NCBI GenBank assembly: GCA_965206655.1
Contig: CBDBKC010000033.1
Location: 186,001 to 250,000, forward strand
Reading direction: 5' to 3'
Origin: JAPPLB01 sp965206655
GTDB taxonomy: Bacteria; Acidobacteriota; Terriglobia; Bryobacterales; UBA6623
Length of the DNA stretch: 64,000 nt
Of this stretch, positions 16,751 to 25,112 are shown piece after piece (the first letter of the stretch is position 1; each line of letters begins with the position of its first letter). The notes beneath the pieces were generated by a model. That model was not told where the DNA came from, made no database searches, and was given only the letters and a program-made list of their open reading frames with translations. A program made the translations under genes and the position numbers.

Positions 16751-19392
16751 ACGACCAATGGCGACTTCCAAAAGCCATTCTGAAACGAGAACTGACGAGC
16801 TATTTCTCGAGCCCGACCGGCTACGTCTTCATCACGCTCTTCGTCTTCTTGAGCGCCGTCGCCGCCTTTTGGCAGGAGGCGTTTTTCGCCAACAACCTGG
16901 CGAACCTTGATCCGCTTAATCGCTTCATGCCCTACCTGCTCGTCTTTTTAATCCCGGCGATCACGATGGGCTTGTGGGCGGAAGAAAAGCGCAACGGCAC
17001 CGACGAGCTGCTTCTGACGCTGCCCGCCGGCGATCGTGACATTGTGATCGGCAAGTATCTGGCGGCCCTGGCGATCTACTCGGTCGCGCTGATCTTCTCG
17101 CTGAGCCACGTGTTTGTGTTGATGTGGCTGGGCAGCCCCGACCTTGGACTGATGTTGTCGACGTACGTTGGTTACTGGTTGATGGGCGCGGCGCTGCTGA
17201 CCCTGGGGATGCTGGTTTCGCTGCTGGCCTCGAATCTGACCGTGGCGTTTATTTTAGGCGCGGTACTGTGCGCCATTCCTGTATTCATCCATAACGTCGG
17301 GGTCATCTTGACGGGCGGGTTACAACGGCTCATTGAAGGCCTTTCCTTCCGAGACCAGTTCCTGGATTTCGCCTCGGGGGTCTTCTCTCTCTCGTCGCTG
17401 CTGTACTTTGTGACGTTCTCGCTGGCGATGCTCTATCTGAACGTCGCGCTGCTGGGGCGGCGGCACTGGCAAACAGGCAAGGGTGCTGTCCCACTGGGAC
17501 GCCACTACCTAGCTCGCGGACTGGCGATGCTCGTGATCGTTGCGAGCTTGACAGTCCTTACCGGGCGGCTCGGGGGCCGCGTCGATCTCACGGCCGAGCG
17601 CCTGCACTCGCTATCGGACGAGACTGTCGGGTTGATCGACGAACTCGACGCCGAACGCCCCGTCTTCATCCAAGCGTTCTTGAGCCGTGACGTGCCCCGG
17701 CGCTATCTACAAACCCGCAACAACATCGTGAACGCGCTGCGGGAGTTCAGCGCGCTCGGCGGGGGCGCTATTCATACGCGGGTCATAGAAACCGAGAAGT
17801 ATACGCCCGAAGCCCGCGAAGCCGAAGAGCGCTACAGCATCCAACCGCGGCCGATCCCGATCTTCGAGCAGACTCCGGGCAGCCCGGATGAGATCTTTTT
17901 CGGGATCACATTCAGTCGAGGAGCGGAAGAATTCGTGATCCCGTTCTTCGACCCCGGTCTGCCGGCCGAATACGAGATCTTGCGCTCCGTGCGAGTGGTC
18001 TCTAACGCTGAGAAGAAGAAGGTCGGTGTCCTCAAGAGCAAGGTGGATATGTTCGGTGGGTTCGACTTTCAGAGCCGACGCCGGTCAACGGATTGGTCGA
18101 TCGTTGCTGAACTACGCAAGCAGTACGAAGTAGTGCAAGTCCCGGCCGATGCCGATTACCCGGGCGATCTTGACGTCTTGCTGGCCGTGCTGCCGCACAC
18201 GATCACCGATGAGGAACTCGAGCGCTTGACGAACTACGTCAAAGAAGGGAGCCCGGCGCTTGTCGTACTCGACCCGCTCCCCGCTTTCAATATCGAGCTC
18301 TCACCGCAGATCCCGCCGCGCAACCCATTCCAGCAGGGCGCACCGCCCCCGGATCCGCCGACCAGCGTACAGCCGCTACTTGATGCGCTCGGAGTTCAAT
18401 GGCCCAAGGATCAAATCGCCTGGGACAAATACAACCCGCATCCGCAGATGGGAACGTTGCCGGAAGAGATCGTATTCATCGGGGCGAACAACGAAGCCTC
18501 CGAGAGTCCGTTTAACGAGGAAGACCCCATCACATCGGGCCTGCAGGAAGTTGTATTGATGCATTCCGGCGTCTTGAAGCCCGCTGAAACCGACAAGATC
18601 GAATTTATCCCGCTGCTCCAGACCGGTATTGATTCCGGACAAATCATGTGGATGCGCCTCGTACAGCGCTCGCTGTTCGGCATCCAGCTTAACCCGAACG
18701 TGCCCCATCAGCCCGACGAAGATAGCTATGTACTCGCGGCGCGGATCAACGGCACTGAGGGGGACAAGCCCGTCCGTGCGATCGTTGTCGCGGATCTCGA
18801 TCTGATGGGCGAGCAGTTCTTCGAGTTGCGCCGCCAGGGTGTCGAGAATCTCAACTTCGATAACGTCAGTTTTCTGCTGAATGCCGTCGACTCCCTCGCT
18901 GGAGACGACTCCTTCATCGCCTTGCGCAAACGGCGGCCGAAGCACCGCACACTTGAAGCTGTGGAAGAGCAAACCCGTGTCTACGAGGAAGAGCGCATGA
19001 CGGATACGGCGGAAGCCGAGGGCGTCGCCGAGAAGAAGCTCGAAGAGGCCCAAGAGCGTCTCAATCAGGCCGTGTCGGCGCTCGAGGCGCGAACCGATCT
19101 CGACATCCAAACGAAGCGCATTATGATCGCGAACCAGCAGAAAGCCGAGAACAGGCGGCTCACCGTGGCGCGCAAGAATATCGAGGACGAAAAGCAGCGC
19201 CAGATGGACCGCGCCAAAGGCGAGATGGAGTCGTCGATCCGCGGCATTCAGAGCACGATCAAGGTACTCGCCGTCGCGCTGCCGCCGATCCCGGCTTTTG
19301 CGCTGTTTCTGTTTGTGTCCGTTCGCCGGCTGCGGCGCGAGAAGATCGGCGTCTCACCCGACCGGCTTGTCAAGGAGAAACGCGAACCGTAG
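16747..19392 (+). CDS. Fused GldF/GldG-like ABC permease and periplasmic protein
   Basis: An 881-residue fusion. Residues 1-240 form an ABC-2 permease with about six membrane helices ('L-L-V-F-L-I-P-A-I-T-M-G-L-W-A-E-E-K' is the typical loop). Helix 'L-A-M-L-V-I-V-A-S-L' (about 255-270) then leads to a large GldG/pfam09822-like extracytoplasmic domain ('D-L-T-A-E-R-L-H-S-L-S-D-E-T' at about 280), a coiled coil at about 745-830 and a last helix near 840-860. In Bacteroidetes GldF and GldG are separate. Here they are one chain, as in many Acidobacteria. The exported substrate is unknown. Confidence 0.88.
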   Translation: MNDQWRLPKAILKRELTSYFSSPTGYVFITLFVFLSAVAAFWQEAFFANNLANLDPLNRFMPYLLVFLIPAITMGLWAEEKRNGTDELLLTLPAGDRDIVIGKYLAALAIYSVALIFSLSHVFVLMWLGSPDLGLMLSTYVGYWLMGAALLTLGMLVSLLASNLTVAFILGAVLCAIPVFIHNVGVILTGGLQRLIEGLSFRDQFLDFASGVFSLSSLLYFVTFSLAMLYLNVALLGRRHWQTGKGAVPLGRHYLARGLAMLVIVASLTVLTGRLGGRVDLTAERLHSLSDETVGLIDELDAERPVFIQAFLSRDVPRRYLQTRNNIVNALREFSALGGGAIHTRVIETEKYTPEAREAEERYSIQPRPIPIFEQTPGSPDEIFFGITFSRGAEEFVIPFFDPGLPAEYEILRSVRVVSNAEKKKVGVLKSKVDMFGGFDFQSRRRSTDWSIVAELRKQYEVVQVPADADYPGDLDVLLAVLPHTITDEELERLTNYVKEGSPALVVLDPLPAFNIELSPQIPPRNPFQQGAPPPDPPTSVQPLLDALGVQWPKDQIAWDKYNPHPQMGTLPEEIVFIGANNEASESPFNEEDPITSGLQEVVLMHSGVLKPAETDKIEFIPLLQTGIDSGQIMWMRLVQRSLFGIQLNPNVPHQPDEDSYVLAARINGTEGDKPVRAIVVADLDLMGEQFFELRRQGVENLNFDNVSFLLNAVDSLAGDDSFIALRKRRPKHRTLEAVEEQTRVYEEERMTDTAEAEGVAEKKLEEAQERLNQAVSALEARTDLDIQTKRIMIANQQKAENRRLTVARKNIEDEKQRQMDRAKGEMESSIRGIQSTIKVLAVALPPIPAFALFLFVSVRRLRREKIGVSPDRLVKEKREP

Positions 19393-19405
19393 CGGGGATT
19401 CCGTC

Positions 19406-20653
19406 ATGAATGAACTCAAGACCACCATCATCTTCGGCTTGACCGCCGCCGTACTTGCCGCAGCCGCGATCGTTATCGATCCGGGAGCGGCAACCCCCGA
19501 GATCTTCAGCGACCAGGGCGAGGTCCTTTATCCGGACTTCACCGATCCACAGGCCCCGAAAGCAATCGAGGTCGTCGACTACGACGAAGAAACCGCGACC
19601 GCACGTCCGCTGAAGGTGGAGTTCGCCGAGGCTAAATGGCGCATACCGTCGCACTACAACTATCCCGCCGACGCTGAAAACCGCCTTGCGGATACCGCCG
19701 CGGCACTCATGGAGCTACGCAAAGACGCCATTGTGAGCGACCGTGTCGAAGAGCACGGCGACTACGGTGTCATCGACCCACTCGCCGAGAACGAAGTGTC
19801 TCTGGAAGGACGCGGCAAACGAGTGACCTTGAAGGATGAGAACGATAGCGTTCTGGCTGACTTCATCATCGGCAAGAAGGTTGAGGGCAAAACGGATCGC
19901 AGCTACATGCGGATTCCAAGCCAGAAGCGGGTCTACGAGGTCGAAACTTCTGCTAACGTCTCGGCGAAGTTCGAAGACTGGATCGAGACGGATCTGCTGA
20001 AGCTGGCCTCCGGAGATATTCGGAAAGTTCTCGTCAACAGTTACTCCATCAACGAGATGCTGGGCCGCCTCGAAAACCAGGAGAGCCTCACTCTCACGAA
20101 GAAAGACGGCAAGTGGGCCATGAGAGGCAGCGGAGCGCCTAAGGAAGACAAAATGAACGAGCTAACGGGCGCTCTCGATTCACTCAAGATCGTAGACGTT
20201 CAGCCTAAACCCGAAAACCTCACTCAAGACCTAAAGACGCGGAAAGGTATAACGCTGTCGCAGGAATCGGTGCTGTCGCTGCGCCAAAAGGGGTTCTTCA
20301 TCACCCGCACAGGGCAGCTTCTGTCGAACGAGGGGGAAATCATTGTCGACGCGGCCAACGGCATACAGTATACGTTGCGCTTCGGAGAAATCGCCTCCAG
20401 CGGTGCGGGCGCTCAGGCCGCCGCCGGCTCACAGGCCGCGAACAAGGAAGGCGAAGACGAGCAGCGCTATCTCTTCATCACCGTCACCTACAGTGAGGCG
20501 CGGGCCAAGCAGTACAACGACGGCGAGGATCCCGACGAGAAGGGCAAAGAGCTGGCCGACGAGCTGCAAAACCGCTTTGCCGATTGGTATTACGTGATCT
20601 CGGGCGCCGACTTCAACAAGCTTCGGCCCCGGCCGAGGGACCTGCGCGGTTAG
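19406..20653 (+). CDS. DUF4340 protein of the ABC exporter operon
   Basis: A 415-residue protein anchored by one N-terminal helix (residues 5-20), with repeated DUF4340 modules outside: 'W-R-I-P-S-H-Y-N-Y-P-A-D-A-E' and 'G-V-I-D-P-L-A-E' are typical of the family that accompanies GldG-like transporters. ATG 19406 lies 13 bp after the permease stop, so it is the third gene of the operon. The longer open frame upstream is a by-product. Probably a partner of the extracytoplasmic domain of the exporter. Confidence 0.85.
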   Translation: MNELKTTIIFGLTAAVLAAAAIVIDPGAATPEIFSDQGEVLYPDFTDPQAPKAIEVVDYDEETATARPLKVEFAEAKWRIPSHYNYPADAENRLADTAAALMELRKDAIVSDRVEEHGDYGVIDPLAENEVSLEGRGKRVTLKDENDSVLADFIIGKKVEGKTDRSYMRIPSQKRVYEVETSANVSAKFEDWIETDLLKLASGDIRKVLVNSYSINEMLGRLENQESLTLTKKDGKWAMRGSGAPKEDKMNELTGALDSLKIVDVQPKPENLTQDLKTRKGITLSQESVLSLRQKGFFITRTGQLLSNEGEIIVDAANGIQYTLRFGEIASSGAGAQAAAGSQAANKEGEDEQRYLFITVTYSEARAKQYNDGEDPDEKGKELADELQNRFADWYYVISGADFNKLRPRPRDLRG

Positions 20654-20760
20654 ACGCCGCGACGATCGAGCTACCATCGACTCTCGCGAGGCGCTAGAAT
20701 GGCGGGTGTCCGGTCCGCCCGCCCGCTTATCCGCGTGACCCGGCCCTAAGGAGTTCTCTC

Positions 20761-22347
20761 ATGAAGCCCACCTCGAAACAAGAATCCAGCCAAGTGACCC
20801 GCCGCGACGTTTTCCGAGCCGGCACTGCCGCATCCGTCGCGAGTCTACTGGCCGCTTTGCCTCTGCGTTCCTCCGCCGCTCCCGCCGCCCGTCTACCCTC
20901 CCGTGGCGGCGGCCCGAATGTCTATGAGCGAGTCGGATGCCGTCCGTTTATCAATTGCACGTCAACGTTCACGATCAACGGTGGCTCGGCCCAGTTGCCG
21001 GAAGTCATAGAGGCAGTCCATGAGGCGGCTTTTTATCATGTGAACCTCGACGAACTGATGGCCGCCGTCGGTCCCCGTATCGCCGAACTTCTCGGTGGGG
21101 AAGCAGCCATGGTCAGCTCGGGCGCCGCGGGTGCCGTTACCTGTGGCACGCTGGCCTGCGTGGCGGGCGGCGACCCTGAGAAGATGCAGCAGCTCCCCGA
21201 CACGAGCGGCATCAAGAACGAAGTGATCGTGCCGAGTTGGTCGCGTAGCACTTATGACCACGCGGTGCGCACGACCGGTATCAAGATGGTCGAGGTCACG
21301 ACGCTTGAAGACCTCAAGAACGCCTTCGGGCCGAAGACGGTTATGTGTACGTCGCAAGTAAACATCCTGCGCGACGGCAACGCCTTCACGCTCGAACAGT
21401 TCACAGCCGAAGCGCGCAAGCACGGTGTGCCGGTAATGGTGGATGCCGCCGCCGACCTGCCGCTCGTGCCGAACCCGCTACTCGCCAAGGGCGTTGATCT
21501 CGTGGCCTATAGCGGCGGCAAGATTCTTCGCGGGCCGCAGACCGCCGGCATCTTGCTCGGCCGGAAGGACCTCATCACAGCCGCCTTCACGAACAGCGCC
21601 CCGCATCATGCCTTCGCGCGCGCCATGAAGGTTAGCAAAGAAGAGGTCGTCGGCGTCTACACCGCGGTTCACAGCTTGATGAACGGACGGAGCCGCAAGG
21701 CCGAGGACGACCTGTGGCGCTCCTGGTACAAGGAGATCAACGCAAAGATCACGAAGGTCGACGGCGTCACGACCAGCGTCAACCAGCCCGCCAGCGCGGC
21801 CAACTATCCGACGCTCATGGTCGAGTGGGACCCAAAGAAGATCGGTCTGACGTCGGGAGAACTGGGCAAGATGCTGCTTGACGGCGAGCCGCGGATTCAG
21901 ACGCACGCCGGCGGCGAAGGACACAGCTTCCGGCTCCGCCCCTGCGCGATGTACGACGGCGAGCACAAGCTCGTTGCCGCGCGGCTGCACGAGATTTTCA
22001 GCAATGCACCTGGCGAGCAGCCCAAGCCCTCTTTGAAACCGCCGACAGTCACAATAGACGGCTCGTGGGACGTCGACATTCAGTTCTCGGTCGGATCGAC
22101 GAAGCACAAGGTCTTCTTTGAGGCCGACGGCAACAAAGTGACGGGCCAATATCTTGCTCGCATCACCGACGCGCCTGTCAAAGGCACGTTGAGCGGGAAC
22201 GAGGTTAAGTTCACCGGAGGCGGCAAGGTCGAAGCAACCGGGCTGCACTACACGTTCACCGGCCATGTCCAAGGCGACCATATGAGCGGCGAGGTTAGCC
22301 TGGGCGAATACGGCCCGGCGCGCTGGACCGCGAAACGCCGCGCCTAG
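20761..22347 (+). CDS. Tat-exported SelA-like PLP enzyme
   Basis: A 528-residue protein with a twin-arginine signal (T-R-R-D-V-F-R-A-G, then a hydrophobic stretch and A-P-A-A, about 14-42). Residues 55-425 form a fold-type I PLP domain of the SelA/DgaE group, with 'V-M-V-D-A-A-A-D-L-P' (cofactor Asp) and 'Y-S-G-G-K-I-L-R-G-P-Q' (Schiff-base Lys, about 260). About 90 C-terminal residues ('G-S-W-D-V-D-I-Q-F') form a beta-rich domain seen in other secreted acidobacterial proteins. The start is supported by AAGGAG 8 nt upstream. An aminotransferase or ammonia-lyase-like activity outside the cytoplasm is likely; selenocysteine synthesis is not. Confidence 0.82.
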   Translation: MKPTSKQESSQVTRRDVFRAGTAASVASLLAALPLRSSAAPAARLPSRGGGPNVYERVGCRPFINCTSTFTINGGSAQLPEVIEAVHEAAFYHVNLDELMAAVGPRIAELLGGEAAMVSSGAAGAVTCGTLACVAGGDPEKMQQLPDTSGIKNEVIVPSWSRSTYDHAVRTTGIKMVEVTTLEDLKNAFGPKTVMCTSQVNILRDGNAFTLEQFTAEARKHGVPVMVDAAADLPLVPNPLLAKGVDLVAYSGGKILRGPQTAGILLGRKDLITAAFTNSAPHHAFARAMKVSKEEVVGVYTAVHSLMNGRSRKAEDDLWRSWYKEINAKITKVDGVTTSVNQPASAANYPTLMVEWDPKKIGLTSGELGKMLLDGEPRIQTHAGGEGHSFRLRPCAMYDGEHKLVAARLHEIFSNAPGEQPKPSLKPPTVTIDGSWDVDIQFSVGSTKHKVFFEADGNKVTGQYLARITDAPVKGTLSGNEVKFTGGGKVEATGLHYTFTGHVQGDHMSGEVSLGEYGPARWTAKRRA

Positions 22348-22451
22348 CGACGCCACCTATTTCCGGCGTTGGCCCCAAGCTTTGGAAGGCGCAGGTGGGG
22401 TGTACGGTGTTTCGGGGCGGGGTGGTTCGTGGTTCGGATCTGGGGTTTTGG

Positions 22452-23189
22452 TTACTTGGCGGCCTCCTGATTGGCGATTTCGCCTTGGGTTTCCGGCTGG
22501 ATCGGATGCAGGTCGCTGAGGCCGGGGGCGACCGGGTCGGGGTCGCGGTCGGGCGGGTTGATCGGGGCTATTGATTCTAATAGAGTTGCGACGGATTGGG
22601 TCGGTTCCGTCATTTCGGCGTCGCGGTTGGTCTCGGGGGCAGGATCGCTGTCGGCTGTCGATTCGGCCTGTGGTTTGGGCCGCAGCGCGGCATCGAGGCC
22701 GCTGAAGAAGGCGCTTTGGGCCCGTCGCTTGCGGGCTTCGCGTAGCTCTTTCATGGCGGCGTGGTAGCGGCGCGCGAGCTGCGTCTCGCGACGGCTGTGG
22801 CGGCTGAGAGCGTCGTTGTGAGTGAGAGCCTTGCCGAGCAGTTGAGCGGGGTCTTTGTCGTGGTTTTGCGGCTGTTCGGCGACGGTGTCGTAAAGCTCGT
22901 TGATCACAGCGGACTCGATGCGGGCGCAGCGTTTCAGGCGCCAGGTGATGTCGATGATTTGCTCGACAAGGTCTTCCTCGACGGCGTTCGCCGGCCGGAG
23001 TTGGTATTCGAGCTCGGCGCCGTGTTGGTAGAAGTCGTCGGGGTCTTCGCCGCGGATCAGGGGGTCGGTGGCGTAGAGGCCGTGTTTGAGTGCGTTTTGT
23101 GAGGTACGCTGTTTGCCTTCGTCGGTGCGCGGGCCGGTGGAATGTTGCGCGTTTTGTTTGTTGGCTTTCTGCTGTGCTGCTGTGGACAT
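22452..23189 (-). CDS. 'STGPRTDEGK' family hypothetical protein
   Basis: A 245-residue soluble protein with the N-terminal motif 'Q-N-A-Q-H-S-T-G-P-R-T-D-E-G-K' and 'S-Q-N-A-L-K-H-G-L-Y-A', found in many paralogues in Acidobacteria and Planctomycetes. Then comes a helical region with 'E-x-D-L-V-E-Q-I-I-D-I-T-W-R-L-K-R' and an acidic Pro-rich tail. ATG 23189 has GGAG 9 nt upstream, whereas the open frame runs 53 codons further without support. Function unknown; the motif suggests a link with mobile or phage-related genes in some genomes. Confidence 0.75.
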   Translation of the reverse strand: MSTAAQQKANKQNAQHSTGPRTDEGKQRTSQNALKHGLYATDPLIRGEDPDDFYQHGAELEYQLRPANAVEEDLVEQIIDITWRLKRCARIESAVINELYDTVAEQPQNHDKDPAQLLGKALTHNDALSRHSRRETQLARRYHAAMKELREARKRRAQSAFFSGLDAALRPKPQAESTADSDPAPETNRDAEMTEPTQSVATLLESIAPINPPDRDPDPVAPGLSDLHPIQPETQGEIANQEAAK

Positions 23190-23624
23190 GGTAATTTCTC
23201 CTGACTTTGATTTAGAGGGTCGAAGGTTTCCGCGCCTTTGGCGCGGGCCGGCACATTTACATGTGGCCGCTCCGTTGTTTGCGCGGACGCACCTTCGGCC
23301 GTGGTTGGGGAGGAGTTTGGAATATGCCCTCCCGTGAATAGTATGCACGTGGGTTGGTGGGTTAGCGGGGGTGGCTTTTGGCTAAGTTGTTGGGATTGTG
23401 GGAGATAAATATTTTTTGGGCTTGTGACTCGGTTTTTGCGAAGGGCGGGGTTCGGTGAGGGCTTCGTGAGACGGGCTGGCGAGTCAGGTGATTTCTGTTA
23501 CTACAGAAAAACCTGAATTAGGGCTTTGTCCCCGATCTGCCCACCCGATCTGCCCACCCGATCTGCCCAGCCTTTTCACACGCGCGGCCGAACATCTCCG
23601 GTGTACACTCTAGATCGAGGCAGC
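23190..23624. other. 435-bp spacer with tandem repeat
   Basis: Spacer between the divergent STGPRTDEGK gene and the Roco gene. It holds an AT-rich stretch near 23400 (GATAAATATTTTTTGG) and three tandem 13-bp units CCCGATCTGCCCA at 23531-23569. No further gene seen. Confidence 0.45.
23531..23569. repeat. Three tandem 13-bp repeats
   Basis: CCCGATCTGCCCA is repeated three times without mismatch, 55 bp before the Roco start codon. It may be a regulator site array or a slipped-strand repeat. Confidence 0.8.
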
Positions 23625-25112
23625 ATGGCCAAAGGGCTAACGGAAGCCAAGAAACGGATCGCCGAGGCTAAGCGGACAAAGGCCACGGAGCTCAATCTTT
23701 CGCTCTTAGGGCTGACGACCCTCCCGCCCGAGTTGGGCCAGCTCCAGAACCTGCAGTCGCTGGACCTTAGCGAAAACCAACTCAGCGCCTTGCCCGACGC
23801 GGTCGGACAGCTCGACAACCTCCAGACGCTGAACCTCAGCTATAACGAACTCGGGACCGTGCCTGAGGCCATCGGCCGGCTCCGGAACCTCCAGACGCTG
23901 GGCCTTGTCGCCACAGGACTTAGCGCCTTGCCCGACGCCGTCGGACAGCTCCAGAGCCTCAAGACGCTAGGCCTCAATGCAAACCGACTCGGCGCCTTGC
24001 CCGAGGCCATCGGACAGCTTCAGAACCTCCACACGCTCGCACTCTACAGCAACAAACTCAGTGTCTTGCCCGAGGCCATCGTCAAGCTCCGGAACCTCCA
24101 GACGCTGACCCTCGGCCGAAACCGACTCAGCGCCTTGCCCGAGGCCATTGGACAGCTCCAGAACCTCCGTATACTGGGCCTCGGAAACAACCAGCTTAGA
24201 GCCTTGCCTCAAAGTATAGGCGGGCTTCCGAAGCTCTCGATCATCCACGGCAGCTTCAGGCTCGCTAGCGGCTCTTATCACGCTGAAACAAGTTTCAGGG
24301 AGAATCCACTTTCACCGCTTCCGCCCGAAGTCGTCGAACAGGGCGACGAGGCTATCCTCGAATACCTTCAGGGGACCTTTGAAGAAGGTGAACGGCAGTG
24401 GGTTTCAAAACTCCTCATAGTCGGCCAGGGCGGTGTGGGCAAGACATCGGTCTTGCGCGCCCTCCAAGGCGAAGGTTTCGACTTCGAGGAAAGAACTACA
24501 CGCGGCATTGCGATTCGAAAGATCGAGCTGAAACACCCCGGCGAAGAAGGTGTAGTCATGACGCTCACGAGCTGGGACTTTGGGGGCCAGGAGATTTATC
24601 ACGCCACCCACCAGTTCTTCCTGACGTCACGGTCGCTCTTCCTGCTCGTCTGGAACGCTCGGGAAGATTACGAGGCCGGCAAGCTGCCTTACTGGCTGGA
24701 TACGATCTCGGCACGGGCACCAGACTCGCCCGTGCTGATCGTTGCGACACATACCGACGAGCGTGCGGCGAGCCTGCCTTTCGAAGAGCTGAAGCGGAAG
24801 TTCCCCCAGGTGATCGACCACTTCGAGGTCACAAACAAGCCCCCTCGTGACGGCATTGAGGCACTACGACAAGCCATTGCGACGGCAGCCGCAAAGCTGC
24901 CACTCATGGGCGAGATCTGGCCGGCGAGTTGGAAGGACGCGGCCGACGCCGTGCGGCGCATGAGGAGGAAGCACATATCGCCGAACGAATTGCACCGCCG
25001 ATTTAAGAAACACAACGTCGGGCAGAAGTGCGTAGGATCCCCGAAACGTGGCTCCATCAACTCGGCGACATCCTCTATTTCAAGGACAATCGCGATCTGG
25101 ACGACCTGGTGA
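23625..25112 (+). CDS. Roco protein, LRR and Roc GTPase part (frameshifted)
   Basis: The N-terminal part of a bacterial Roco protein. About eight 23-residue leucine-rich repeats (consensus L-P-E-A-I-G-Q-L-Q-N-L-Q-T-L, residues about 15-215) precede a Roc GTPase domain with G1 'G-Q-G-G-V-G-K-T-S' (about 266), switch II 'D-F-G-G-Q-E' (about 325) and G4 'A-T-H-T-D' (about 385). The last 28 or so codons, after 'K-K-H-N-V-G', are non-homologous because the COR domain continues in another frame from about 25020. ATG 23625 fits the LRR capping start. Such proteins are intracellular GTP-dependent signalling scaffolds. Confidence 0.85.
   Translation: MAKGLTEAKKRIAEAKRTKATELNLSLLGLTTLPPELGQLQNLQSLDLSENQLSALPDAVGQLDNLQTLNLSYNELGTVPEAIGRLRNLQTLGLVATGLSALPDAVGQLQSLKTLGLNANRLGALPEAIGQLQNLHTLALYSNKLSVLPEAIVKLRNLQTLTLGRNRLSALPEAIGQLQNLRILGLGNNQLRALPQSIGGLPKLSIIHGSFRLASGSYHAETSFRENPLSPLPPEVVEQGDEAILEYLQGTFEEGERQWVSKLLIVGQGGVGKTSVLRALQGEGFDFEERTTRGIAIRKIELKHPGEEGVVMTLTSWDFGGQEIYHATHQFFLTSRSLFLLVWNAREDYEAGKLPYWLDTISARAPDSPVLIVATHTDERAASLPFEELKRKFPQVIDHFEVTNKPPRDGIEALRQAIATAAAKLPLMGEIWPASWKDAADAVRRMRRKHISPNELHRRFKKHNVGQKCVGSPKRGSINSATSSISRTIAIWTTW

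Noticed and set aside
24990..25040. Programmed frameshift in the Roco gene
   Set aside because: No X-XXY-YYZ heptamer or clear stem-loop at the junction; simple mutation or sequence error is more likely.
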